Source: a virus
Strand: one strand, 5' to 3'
Virus record (IMG/VR): IMGVR_UViG_3300010885_070871
Location: 16,923-80,922 of that record
DNA length: 64,000 bases
The position numbers and the translations under genes are program-made. Within the stretch, counting starts at the first letter, position 1, and each line of letters begins with the position of its first letter. The notes under the pieces are model-generated. The model saw only the letters and a program-made list of their open reading frames with translations. It did no database searches and was not told the DNA's origin. Positions 1 to 7,239 of the stretch are shown in pieces.

Positions 1-866
1 TGACATTCATTAAAAAAATAGACGAATTTAATACTGTAAACGAAGGTTTTTTTAAATCCTTGTTTGGTGGTATAGGAGATATTTTTAAATCGAAAAAATC
101 TAAATTATCATCGATACTTAAACAAATAGGTAGGGTTAAAAATGAAGAGGCTGATGAGCTTATAAAGATAGAAAAAGAGATAGCTGAATTACCAAAAGAA
201 AATACACCAGAATACAGGTATTACTCTACTAATCTAAATAGACAATCTAGGATTCTTAAATCAATGAAAGCGGTTGAAGTGAATAACTTAATAAAAGAAG
301 CAGAGGAAATAATAGATGAGGATCCAAAACTTTACGCATACTTCTCTTCCGAATTTGCAAAAATAAACAAAGAAAGTAAAGAGAAATACATTAAAGGTGT
401 TTCTACTTATCTTAATAAGAGTGATTTAAAGGATTTAGTTGACGAGTTTGAAAGATTAGTAAAGGATGCCAATTATAGATCCAAATATTACGAAGATTAT
501 CCAGAACAGGAAATAGGAGATATTTACCCAGAGGTAAAAGAGAATATTAAAAATTTTATAGATATGAGTCCTCAACAATCTAAAGACATTCTTGATAATT
601 TAGATTATAAGGAATTAAAAAACCTTTATTCAGGAATTAAAGAATTTCAGTTTGATATGGAACAGATATTGGATAACAAAATATCATCTATAAGAATACA
701 AATTAAAAAATCTGAAAAAGAAGGAGATAGTGGTATAATACCATATCTTAGAAGGAAAGAGTCTTTAATTAAATATGAATACAAAGAGTATATAAATTTA
801 ATAAAGTCTAAAACTGCTTTAATAGAAAAAGAAATGAAAAATAAAAGATATGTCTCTAATAATTAA
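1..866 (+). CDS. Putative internal head or accessory virion protein (first base of start codon outside window)
   Basis: The reading frame is open from base 3 and bases 1-2 are TG, so the start codon is very probably an ATG whose A lies one base before the window. That gives about 288 residues. The product is lysine- and glutamate-rich, highly charged and predicted mostly helical or coiled-coil, with no recognised enzyme motif. Its N-terminus (FIKKIDEFNTVNEG) fits the short hydrophobic-x-x-F motif shared by several genes in the first 9 kb, with a possible V-N-E/G cleavage step. It overlaps the next gene by 17 bases, suggesting coupled expression. An internal head protein is inferred from the motif only. 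An internal TTG at position 60 is a less likely start, because it would remove the shared N-terminal motif. Confidence 0.6.
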   Translation, partial: TFIKKIDEFNTVNEGFFKSLFGGIGDIFKSKKSKLSSILKQIGRVKNEEADELIKIEKEIAELPKENTPEYRYYSTNLNRQSRILKSMKAVEVNNLIKEAEEIIDEDPKLYAYFSSEFAKINKESKEKYIKGVSTYLNKSDLKDLVDEFERLVKDANYRSKYYEDYPEQEIGDIYPEVKENIKNFIDMSPQQSKDILDNLDYKELKNLYSGIKEFQFDMEQILDNKISSIRIQIKKSEKEGDSGIIPYLRRKESLIKYEYKEYINLIKSKTALIEKEMKNKRYVSNN

Positions 867-1149
867 ACTAGATAATTTTTCTAAAGTATCCGAACAACAA
901 AAAACACCTGAACAAAAGACAAAGGATCTACAGGCGAAGGCTAATATAGATAAAGAGCTTTTAGAAATAAATAAAAGAATCTCAGATATAGACCTTGCAA
1001 TAGCAAATCTTGCTAAAAGGGAAAAAGACGGATCTCTTTCTAGGAGTGAATCTTTTAAGCAACAAGCAGTAGAGCTTCAGAAAAAAGTAGCAGAATATTC
1101 AAAAAAATCTGTTTCTCTTAAAAAAATGGAAGACCTAACTAAAAAATAA
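850..1149 (+). CDS. Small charged coiled-coil protein, putative accessory virion protein
   Basis: The 99-residue product is rich in Lys, Glu and Gln. Residues 25-95 look like one long amphipathic coiled coil, with leucine/isoleucine spacing in the SDIDLAIANLAKREK stretch and onward. The N-terminus, MSLIIKLDNFSKVSEQ, aligns with the neighbouring protein (I-K-x-[IL]-D-x-F, then V-[NS]-E), so the two look like members of the same targeted set. It starts inside the end of the previous gene. No Shine-Dalgarno sequence precedes the ATG. I do not recognise a family; a coiled-coil structural or scaffold-like role is inferred. Confidence 0.6.
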   Translation: MSLIIKLDNFSKVSEQQKTPEQKTKDLQAKANIDKELLEINKRISDIDLAIANLAKREKDGSLSRSESFKQQAVELQKKVAEYSKKSVSLKKMEDLTKK

Positions 1150-1158
1150 GATATATAA
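1149..1158 (+). promoter_or_regulatory. TATATA-box promoter candidate (AGATATATAA)
   Basis: One of a set of TGATATATAG-like boxes found just before genes in this window. It begins at the last base of the previous stop codon and ends 3 bases before the ATG at 1162. AT-rich background makes a single copy weak evidence. Confidence 0.3.
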
Positions 1159-1161
1159 AAA

Positions 1162-1692
1162 ATGAAAAAAGAATTTTACAATCCACTTTTTGAATCATTA
1201 TTAGATACAGCCAAAGAATATAAAACTGTATATAATTATAGAATTCACGAGGAAGCAAACGAAAAATTTAAAGACAAGGATCAGGCTTTAAAATATTTTA
1301 AGATGATATTTGATTCATGGGGTAATGCAGTAATAGCATTTACTAAAAGCTGTTTAATACCTGATGTAAAAAGTGAAATCTCTAAACAGGTTTCAGAAAA
1401 TATTATAAAACTTGGTACTTCATCTAATTCTTCTTTAGATAACATAATAAAAGTATTAAAAGAAAGCTCAGATGTTATATCAGAAAAAATTTCTGGTCAA
1501 AATAAAAGCGAAACAATTAAAATTGTTTACAAGAATTTTGAAGAGGGTGTTGGTTCTTTAGAAGAAGCTTATACTGCTTATAAAGAAAGAGCAGGTAGTA
1601 TGTTAACAGATAGTGATTTATTAGCTAAAATAAATTCACATATCCAGAGTTACGTAGAACAGATTAAAAAAAATCAAGAGAAGAAAAAATAA
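1162..1692 (+). CDS. Hypothetical helical protein
   Basis: The 176-residue product appears all-helical, with acidic and lysine-rich segments and a lysine-rich tail. No membrane segment, signal peptide or catalytic motif is visible, and I do not recognise the family. The ATG follows an AGATATATAA box by 3 bases. It sits between two genes that carry the capsid-targeting-like motif. Its own N-terminus (MKKEFYNPLFESLLDTAKE) is only loosely similar, with aromatic-x-x-F/L spacing and an ES step. It could be another internal virion protein or an unrelated accessory protein. Confidence 0.55.
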   Translation: MKKEFYNPLFESLLDTAKEYKTVYNYRIHEEANEKFKDKDQALKYFKMIFDSWGNAVIAFTKSCLIPDVKSEISKQVSENIIKLGTSSNSSLDNIIKVLKESSDVISEKISGQNKSETIKIVYKNFEEGVGSLEEAYTAYKERAGSMLTDSDLLAKINSHIQSYVEQIKKNQEKKK

Positions 1693-1699
1693 ATTAAAC

Positions 1700-2746
1700 A
1701 TGAAAAATTTAAGTAACACATATTCAAAGCTTACAGAAAGCATGAAATCTTCTGACAGAAAAGAAATTTTTGAAGATAAAGACGAGAGAGAGAAAAGAAG
1801 GGAAGAAAGAAGAAAAAAAAGATTGGAAAAAGGATTCGGAGATAAAGAACAAGGTGGGGAAGACGATGAATTCAATCTTAAATCTTTTAAAAAAGCAGTA
1901 GATGAATTGAGAGGTCAATCCTATGCTCAAGAAGATGATTGTGCTTTACAGATTAAATTAAACGGTCCTGGAAAAAAATCAGCAGAAGAGAATGCTTCTA
2001 AATTTCGTTCTATTTCACAAAGATGTTCCAAGCTTCTAGGAGAAATTGCATATCGAATTAATAAAGAAGGAAAAAGATTAGAATCAACTGATGAAGAGGA
2101 TATGACCTTAATAAAGTCGTATAGAGAAACATATAATGATTTAGTAGAAGATCTTAAAGAAACAATAAAAAGCTACAATAAACAAAGTGCAGATTCGGTT
2201 AAAGGTTTTTTTGATAATCAAAAATTTAAAGATATTGCAGGAAAGGTAGAAGAAGCCGATGCAAAATTTAAAAAAGGTATAAATGAATTAATAGATAAAA
2301 CAACTGATATTCAATTAGAATATGGACAAGGGTTATCTGTTTTATCCCCTACAGCAGCACCAGCAGGAGCAGCAGCACCAGCAGGAACAGCAGATACTGG
2401 AGCAACTGACATTAAGATAAAAGAACCAGTTAAAAAAGGTACAGGTTCAAAATCTAATCCTGATGAAACGGTTAAAAAAGTTCAGGAGCTTATTAATAAA
2501 AAATTCAAGAACGATAAAGAGGTAACAAAAACCGCAGAATGGGAAAAATTTTCTAAATATGGTGCAGATGGAGCTTTTGGTAATACAACAGGAAATTTAA
2601 TTATATTAATAAAGAAAAAATTTAATTTACCTGCAAAAAATTCTCAAATCACACAAGAATTCATTGACAAACTTATGGAAATAAAAGAATCTAAATTTAG
2701 TGGGTCATTACTTTCTTTTGAGGACTTTTTAAGCAACAGAAAATAA
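1700..2746 (+). CDS. Putative virion-associated protein with peptidoglycan-binding-like domain
   Basis: The 348-residue protein has four visible parts. Residues 1-60 are a highly charged basic and acidic segment beginning MKNLSNTYSKLTESMKSS, with an L-T-E/S step. Residues about 60-215 are a helical region. An Ala/Pro/Gly/Thr linker follows near residues 213-233. Residues about 250-330 resemble a peptidoglycan-binding type 1 fold (VQELINKKF, then GADGAFGNTTGNLI and KKKFNLPAKN). The extreme C-terminus, SLLSFEDFLSNRK, repeats the motif found at the N-terminus of other proteins in this region. Cell-wall binding is inferred from the fold-like pattern; packaging in the virion is inferred from the terminal motif. 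Confidence 0.6.
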   Translation: MKNLSNTYSKLTESMKSSDRKEIFEDKDEREKRREERRKKRLEKGFGDKEQGGEDDEFNLKSFKKAVDELRGQSYAQEDDCALQIKLNGPGKKSAEENASKFRSISQRCSKLLGEIAYRINKEGKRLESTDEEDMTLIKSYRETYNDLVEDLKETIKSYNKQSADSVKGFFDNQKFKDIAGKVEEADAKFKKGINELIDKTTDIQLEYGQGLSVLSPTAAPAGAAAPAGTADTGATDIKIKEPVKKGTGSKSNPDETVKKVQELINKKFKNDKEVTKTAEWEKFSKYGADGAFGNTTGNLIILIKKKFNLPAKNSQITQEFIDKLMEIKESKFSGSLLSFEDFLSNRK

Positions 2747-2775
2747 AATAATTCGGAATTTTTAATTAATTTAGG

Positions 2776-2783
2776 GGTATAAT
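2776..2783 (+). promoter_or_regulatory. Pribnow-like box before the kinase/amidotransferase pair
   Basis: GGTATAAT sits 13 bases before the ATG at 2797, in the 50-base gap that opens the kinase and asparagine-synthase pair. No convincing upstream element is visible. The assignment is tentative. Confidence 0.28.
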
Positions 2784-2796
2784 CAAATAAAAGGTT

Positions 2797-3333
2797 ATGC
2801 CCCTTATTATTATCGAAGGTCCAAGAAAGTCAGGTAAATCACATCTTATAGCACAACAGGAAACTTTTCCTGTTTTTAAATTTGATTTTAATAATAATTT
2901 TAGCACTTGGGATTTTAAAAAAAATTCAGAAAAAGTTCATTGGTTTGGTTTAGGTAAGGAAGTTATGCTTCATGAATTGGATGCAACTGGTATGCTTCCT
3001 AAAATGATAGTTGATAGAGGTATACTAACCAATTCAGTTTGGGGAGTTTTCCAAAAAAGAATAACAGTAGAAGAAGCTAAAAAGGATCTTATTAATTTTA
3101 ATAAAAGAAATTTTTTCCGTGGTACCAAAATAATCTTAATAGAAGGGTTATCTGAAGAAAAAAGAACTAAAGACATTTGGGACGAAGATGATAAGAGAAG
3201 AGAGGAAGAATATTCTCTTTTTTCATCGTTTTCTAGCTTGCTACGAGACTTTGGGGTGGAGGTCCATGTTTTCCATAATAACTTCGATTTGGACTCTGTA
3301 ATACGATTTAAAACAATTATTAAAGAATTATAA
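2797..3333 (+). CDS. P-loop kinase, nucleoside/nucleotide kinase-like
   Basis: The 178-residue protein begins with a hydrophobic strand and a Walker A loop, GPRKSGKS (residues 8-15). A VDRG segment with a following serine (D73, R74, S80) resembles the DR-x-x-S element of thymidylate and deoxynucleoside kinases, where the Asp-Arg pair contacts the substrate. A later strand, KIILIEG, completes a Rossmann-like core. The length fits small deoxynucleoside or nucleotide kinases. The substrate cannot be read from the sequence. It is one base upstream of the asparagine-synthase-like gene, so the two are probably cotranscribed. A polynucleotide-kinase-type role is an alternative. Confidence 0.65.
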   Translation: MPLIIIEGPRKSGKSHLIAQQETFPVFKFDFNNNFSTWDFKKNSEKVHWFGLGKEVMLHELDATGMLPKMIVDRGILTNSVWGVFQKRITVEEAKKDLINFNKRNFFRGTKIILIEGLSEEKRTKDIWDEDDKRREEEYSLFSSFSSLLRDFGVEVHVFHNNFDLDSVIRFKTIIKEL

Positions 3334-3334
3334 A

Positions 3335-4753
3335 ATGTGTGGAATTTTAGTAGCAAAAAGACCTTCTGATGAAAGAATAGAATCAATATCGCATAGAGGA
3401 ATCGAACATAATATTATTTACAAAGACGATCTTTGTTTAATACATCACAGATTACCTATTCAAACATTAGATGGTGATAATTGGTCACAACCAGTTTCTA
3501 TAGGAGAAGATAGATGGCTTTTGTTCAATGGTGAAATATTTAACTATCCTGGGGATTTTGAATCAGATACCGCTTATTTACAAAACCTATTTAAAACTTT
3601 TAATTTTAGTGGGATAGGAATGCTACAAGCAATATATGAACCACATATTGTTTCTTGGGATGGTTTTTGGTCCATAGTTTTAGTAGATACTAAGAAAAGG
3701 GAAGTTTATGCTTTTACTGATCCATTAGGAAAAAAATGCCTTTATAAAAACGATAAAGGTGAAGTTTGTTCTGAAATAAAAGGATTAATAGAAAAAGATG
3801 AAATAAATCCTATAGATCATTCATTTTTTAGTGGTGTTATAAAATTTGGATATCTTACAACTAATCAAACACCGTACTTAAATATTAAAAAATTAGAACC
3901 AAATAAATTTCACCATTGGAGTTTAGATCATTCAATAAAAATGGATGTTTCAGATCCATATTACAATTTTAATGTATTTGATGCTGGACTAGTTACATAC
4001 GATGATAGAATGGATTGGCTTTGGAATAAATTAGAGGATTCTGTACAATCAAGACTAATCTCTAAAAACTATCCAACTTCTTTATTGCTTTCAGGCGGAT
4101 TAGATTCATCGATAATAGCAGGACTTCTCCTTAAGTTAAATGCAGACGTTAGTTTTTATTCTATATCAAACGGAGAAGATGAACACTACATAAAAGATTG
4201 TGAAAAATATTGGGAAATAGAATCAAAAAGACTTAAATATGATATTGATCTAGAAAGTGAAAAAGGTAAGCAGGAGTTAATAGAAATATACAAAAAATGG
4301 AACGAATCACCCGTAGATATGGGAAGTGTTATTCCGCAATATCATCTTTTTGATGCTATAAAGAAAGGAACAAATACTAGAATAGTAATATCAGGAGACG
4401 GTGCAGACGAATTATTTGGTGGTTACAGAAGAATAAACGAATATGATTCACAACAATCTGATATATTCCATGAATTAACTTCATATCATTTACCTAGACT
4501 GGATAAGATGTCAATGGCTCATACACTAGAACTTAGAAGTCCTTTTCTAAATCATGATATAGTTAGATTTGCTATAAATCTTCCGTTTGAAGAAAGAAAG
4601 AATAAGAAGATTTTAAAAGATACTTTTAGCGGATTAATTCCAGATTCTATTATAGAAAGAAAAAAATTGGCTCTTAAAAATACTAAAATAATTGAGGATC
4701 AAATAGAATATAGAAAAAAAATAGTTGAATTATTCCTTGTTTCCGTTTCCTAA
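3335..4753 (+). CDS. Asparagine synthase-like glutamine amidotransferase
   Basis: The 472-residue protein matches the class II glutamine amidotransferase plus AMP-forming synthetase architecture of AsnB. Cys2 directly follows the initiator Met and is the expected glutaminase nucleophile. Supporting glutaminase residues include the HHRLPI segment (37-42) and NGEIFN (65-70). The synthetase half has the PP-loop SGGLDSS (253-259), SGDGADELFGGYRR, and the C-terminal LDKMSMAHTLELRSPFL signature. It is shorter than typical AsnB (about 550 residues). Phage and polysaccharide homologues often amidate substrates other than aspartate, so the true acceptor is uncertain. It follows the P-loop kinase by one base and its 3' end overlaps the opposite-strand ATP-grasp gene by 24 bases. 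Confidence 0.85.
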   Translation: MCGILVAKRPSDERIESISHRGIEHNIIYKDDLCLIHHRLPIQTLDGDNWSQPVSIGEDRWLLFNGEIFNYPGDFESDTAYLQNLFKTFNFSGIGMLQAIYEPHIVSWDGFWSIVLVDTKKREVYAFTDPLGKKCLYKNDKGEVCSEIKGLIEKDEINPIDHSFFSGVIKFGYLTTNQTPYLNIKKLEPNKFHHWSLDHSIKMDVSDPYYNFNVFDAGLVTYDDRMDWLWNKLEDSVQSRLISKNYPTSLLLSGGLDSSIIAGLLLKLNADVSFYSISNGEDEHYIKDCEKYWEIESKRLKYDIDLESEKGKQELIEIYKKWNESPVDMGSVIPQYHLFDAIKKGTNTRIVISGDGADELFGGYRRINEYDSQQSDIFHELTSYHLPRLDKMSMAHTLELRSPFLNHDIVRFAINLPFEERKNKKILKDTFSGLIPDSIIERKKLALKNTKIIEDQIEYRKKIVELFLVSVS

Positions 4754-6211
4754 AGTTACTTCTACACCAGCTTCAGCTTTTCCTTTTGCTTCTTTTGGAG
4801 AATATCCTTCAGGTCTATCAGTCAATACAAAATCTTCAGATGGATCTACAACTAAACCTGCAGCACTTAAGAAATCTCTATTTAGAAGTAATGGTGTACT
4901 TTTTTCAGTTCTGTCTACTAAAGAGAATTTAACTTTTTTATAAACTATACCATTGAAATTAACATCTAAGTTAACAACAGATCTTTTGTGTATTTTTTCA
5001 CCAACCTCTGCTTTAGATTGACCAACAATTTTATTTTTAAATTCCTGTCCTCCTAAAGTCCAATTTACATGCCCGTCAATTTCTTCAAAACTGTCAGCAT
5101 GTAGAGAACAAGATGTTGCTCCGTTTCCTGTATCTAATTTTCCTACAAATGTACCAACCCCTTGAACTGTAACTAGTTCTCTAAACCCTGTAACTTTCTT
5201 AGGTTTAACCCAGTTTTTCTTATCTAAAAGAAAATCTACTATCACATCAGTAACTGGTATTCCTGTAGTTTTTTCTATTCCTGTTGTACCAGGTGAAGCA
5301 TTAACTTCTAGAACATAGGGTTTTTCAGATTTCTTATCAACGATTATATCTACACCACACCAGAGACATCCAGTAGCTTTAGCAGATTCTATTGCTATTC
5401 TTTCTATATAATCAGGGAGTTCAACATTTTCTGTTTCACCACCTAAAGAGTAGTTAGTCCTAAAATCCCCCTCTATTTTGATTCTTTTCATCGCTGCGAT
5501 GACTTTATAGTTGCGGCCAGACATATTATCGCTTTCAGCAATAACATGTATTCTTAAGTCATATTCAGCTTCAATTTTTTCTTGTAGAACTATCTCTGTT
5601 CCTGGTGATAAATGCCATATTGCTTGTAAGGTAGAAATAAGAGACGGTCTTGAATCTATCATGAATACTCCAATACCTTTAGTTCCTGAGATAAATTTAC
5701 AAACTACTGGATATTCACCACCTACTTCTTCTACTGCTTTATCTATATCATTTTCTGATGATATTAAAGATGTTTTAGGTGTAGGTATATTAGAAAGCTG
5801 TAATTTTCTTGTTGTTTCTAATTTATCCTCACATATATTTACAGATTCATATGAATTTACACAAGGAAAACCTAGATCCTCCATTTTCTTAAAGAACCCT
5901 TTTGCTGCATTATTTTTTATAGCAGACCTTCTAGTTAATACTATGGTTCTATCTAAATATATTTCTTTTGGCTTACTTCCACCACTTGATATTAGAAATG
6001 TTCCTTTTGTTGTTTTTTGAATAGATCCTTTTTCTGTGTCTATTATTATAGATCTTATTCCTTTGTCCTCACAAATTTTAGTTAACTTGTCAGTTGTTGG
6101 AGCGTTTTTTAGACTCTTACCTAATTTAGTAGTCAGGACAACAACAGTTAAAGGATTTTCTTTTCCTTTAATTCCTTTAAATATAAATTTTTCAAATAAA
6201 TAATCGCTCAT
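4730..6211 (-). CDS. RimK-like ATP-grasp ligase fused to a RimB-like retropepsin domain
   Basis: The 493-residue protein has two domains. Residues about 1-335 form a RimK-type ATP-grasp ligase. Visible elements include ICEDKLETTRKL (127-138), the ATP-binding K172, E211, R220 (YDLRIHVIA), D288 and the metal-binding E302/N304 (YVLEVNASPG). Residues about 345-465 resemble the retropepsin-like domain of RimB (PF05618-type), with catalytic DTGN at 360-363 and a second strand ending LLLNRDFL. RimK adds glutamates to the C-terminus of ribosomal protein bS6 in gammaproteobacteria, and RimB-like proteins are linked to the same system. A fused ligase and protease suggests a reversible peptide tag. The substrate is unknown; the adjacent acidic protein and host bS6 are candidates. 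A TGATATATAG box lies 3 bases before the ATG. Confidence 0.85.
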   Translation of the reverse strand: MSDYLFEKFIFKGIKGKENPLTVVVLTTKLGKSLKNAPTTDKLTKICEDKGIRSIIIDTEKGSIQKTTKGTFLISSGGSKPKEIYLDRTIVLTRRSAIKNNAAKGFFKKMEDLGFPCVNSYESVNICEDKLETTRKLQLSNIPTPKTSLISSENDIDKAVEEVGGEYPVVCKFISGTKGIGVFMIDSRPSLISTLQAIWHLSPGTEIVLQEKIEAEYDLRIHVIAESDNMSGRNYKVIAAMKRIKIEGDFRTNYSLGGETENVELPDYIERIAIESAKATGCLWCGVDIIVDKKSEKPYVLEVNASPGTTGIEKTTGIPVTDVIVDFLLDKKNWVKPKKVTGFRELVTVQGVGTFVGKLDTGNGATSCSLHADSFEEIDGHVNWTLGGQEFKNKIVGQSKAEVGEKIHKRSVVNLDVNFNGIVYKKVKFSLVDRTEKSTPLLLNRDFLSAAGLVVDPSEDFVLTDRPEGYSPKEAKGKAEAGVEVTLGNGNKE

Positions 6212-6214
6212 GTT

Positions 6215-6224
6215 CTATATATCA
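6215..6224 (-). promoter_or_regulatory. TGATATATAG promoter candidate for the ATP-grasp gene
   Basis: On the minus strand the sequence is TGATATATAG, ending 3 bases before the ATG at 6211. The identical 10-mer occurs at 7994-8003 before another gene. A terminator separates this gene from the acidic gene upstream, so an own promoter is expected here. Confidence 0.45.
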
Positions 6225-6234
6225 GGAATTCACT

Positions 6235-6259
6235 AAAAAGCACAGAAAATCTGGGCTTT
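6235..6259 (-). terminator. Intrinsic terminator after the acidic repeat gene
   Basis: Read on the minus strand, a 10-base stem (AAAGCCCAGA / TCTGTGCTTT, one mismatch) with a 3-base loop is followed by a T-run (TTTTT overlapping the stem base). It lies 8 bases beyond the stop codon of the acidic gene. On the + strand the same hairpin is followed by GATCTTTTT, so it may work in both directions. Confidence 0.6.
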
Positions 6260-6266
6260 GATCTTT

Positions 6267-6968
6267 TTAGTTAAAAAAATTATCAAATCTTATGACTCTT
6301 TGGGTTTCTTCCTCTTTTTCTTCTGTATTTTGTTCTAAGTCAGACTCATCTTCTTCTTCGGTATCATCATCGTCATCGTCATCATCGTCATCTTCCTCCA
6401 TTTCTACCTTTGTTTGATATTCATCATCATTTTCACCTTTCATATCTCCACCTTCTATATCTTCCTCCTCGTCGTCCTCATCTTCTTCTTGAGTATCTTC
6501 TTCCTCATCGTCCTCGTCTTCTTCTTGAGTATCTTCTTCCTCGTCGTTGTCCTCTTCTTGAGTATCTTCTTCGTCGTCCTCATCTTCTTCTTGAGTATCT
6601 TCTTCCTCTTTAGAATCGTCCTCTTCTTGAGTATCTTCTTCCTCATCGTCCTCATCTTCTTCTTGAGTATCTTCTTCCTCTTTAGAATCGTCCTCTTCTT
6701 CTTGAGTATCTTCTTCCTCATCGTCCTCATCTTCTTCTTGAGTATCTTCTTCCTCTTTAGAATCGTCCTCTTCTTCTTGAGTATCTTCTTCCTCTTTAGA
6801 ATCGTCCTCTTCTTCTTGAGTATCTTCTTCCTCGTCGGCGTCTTCTTCCTCTTCTTTTTCCTCTTCCTCTTCTTCTTCGCCTATTTTAGCTCCTTTCCAA
6901 AGCTCATTCTCTTTAAAATTTACGTTTCTTTTTGAGAATTCCTCAAATGATAAAATACTATTTTTCAT
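6267..6968 (-). CDS. Extremely acidic repeat protein with capsid-targeting-like N-terminus
   Basis: Of 233 residues, most from position 30 on are Glu or Asp. About ten copies of an EEEDTQEE core alternate with DDSKE or DEDDEE spacers, and a run of ten Asp follows near the C-terminus. The final segment (RVIRFDNFFN) and the N-terminus (KNSILSFEEFSKRN) are the only non-acidic parts. The N-terminus closely matches the shared motif of this region. T4 gp67, a prohead core protein, also has a strongly acidic tail, so a scaffold or core role is plausible. DNA mimicry, or charge neutralisation of basic proteins, are alternatives. A terminator follows, and the RimK-like ligase gene comes next on the same strand. 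Confidence 0.7.
   Translation of the reverse strand: MKNSILSFEEFSKRNVNFKENELWKGAKIGEEEEEEEKEEEEDADEEEDTQEEEDDSKEEEDTQEEEDDSKEEEDTQEEDEDDEEEDTQEEEDDSKEEEDTQEEDEDDEEEDTQEEDDSKEEEDTQEEDEDDEEDTQEEDNDEEEDTQEEDEDDEEEDTQEEDEDDEEEDIEGGDMKGENDDEYQTKVEMEEDDDDDDDDDDTEEEDESDLEQNTEEKEEETQRVIRFDNFFN
6440..6850. repeat. In-frame tandem repeats encoding the acidic repeat region
   Basis: The + strand shows repeated TCTTCTTGAGTATCTTC-type units with variable CTC/ATC spacers, all multiples of three. They encode the Glu/Asp/Thr/Gln repeats of the minus-strand gene. The near-identical units suggest recent expansion by slippage or unequal recombination. Long open frames on the other strand here are a by-product of the repeats. 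Confidence 0.8.
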
Positions 6969-6982
6969 GTTTTTATTATTTT

Positions 6983-7234
6983 TTATTCTGTTATTCCTAT
7001 AGAAGCTGCACTTCCACTTTCTGTTGCTCCAAATCCTGGATAGTCTATTTTAGACGTTCCTTTAAAAACTGCATCTTTATAACCCACATAATCATAAGCA
7101 GCTTCTGGAGTTATTTTATGTAGCCCTGTTCTATCCTCTTTGCTAAGATTAGCAGGATTCCAAGGATCCCCTATAACTTTTAAAAAATCTTTATAGGACA
7201 ATATTTCTCTTTTTTTTACGTTTTTCTGATTCAT
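6983..7234 (-). CDS. Small protein with capsid-targeting-like N-terminus
   Basis: The 83-residue product starts MNQKNVKKREILSYKDFL, fitting the I-L-x-[FY]-x-x-F motif seen in its neighbours. The rest contains a Pro/Asn/Gly-rich segment and a small-residue C-terminus (GATESGSAASIGITE) with no recognised fold. It is third-to-last in a minus-strand run: the 236-residue gene, this gene, the acidic gene, then the ATP-grasp gene. The ATG sits only 5 bases after the upstream stop, so it is probably cotranscribed. The function is unknown; packaging in the head is inferred from the motif. Confidence 0.6.
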   Translation of the reverse strand: MNQKNVKKREILSYKDFLKVIGDPWNPANLSKEDRTGLHKITPEAAYDYVGYKDAVFKGTSKIDYPGFGATESGSAASIGITE

Positions 7235-7239
7235 TTTTT

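Noticed and set aside
5511-6020. 169-codon + strand open frame
   Set aside because: It lies fully inside the well-supported ATP-grasp gene on the other strand and has no family features.
6414-6935. Long, hydrophobic open frame on the + strand (many FFLSIFFL-type segments), looking like a membrane protein
   Set aside because: It is the antisense of the Glu/Asp repeats. GAA/GAG/GAT repeats read backwards give Phe/Leu/Ile runs. The minus-strand frame has a proper start, a targeting-like N-terminus and a terminator.
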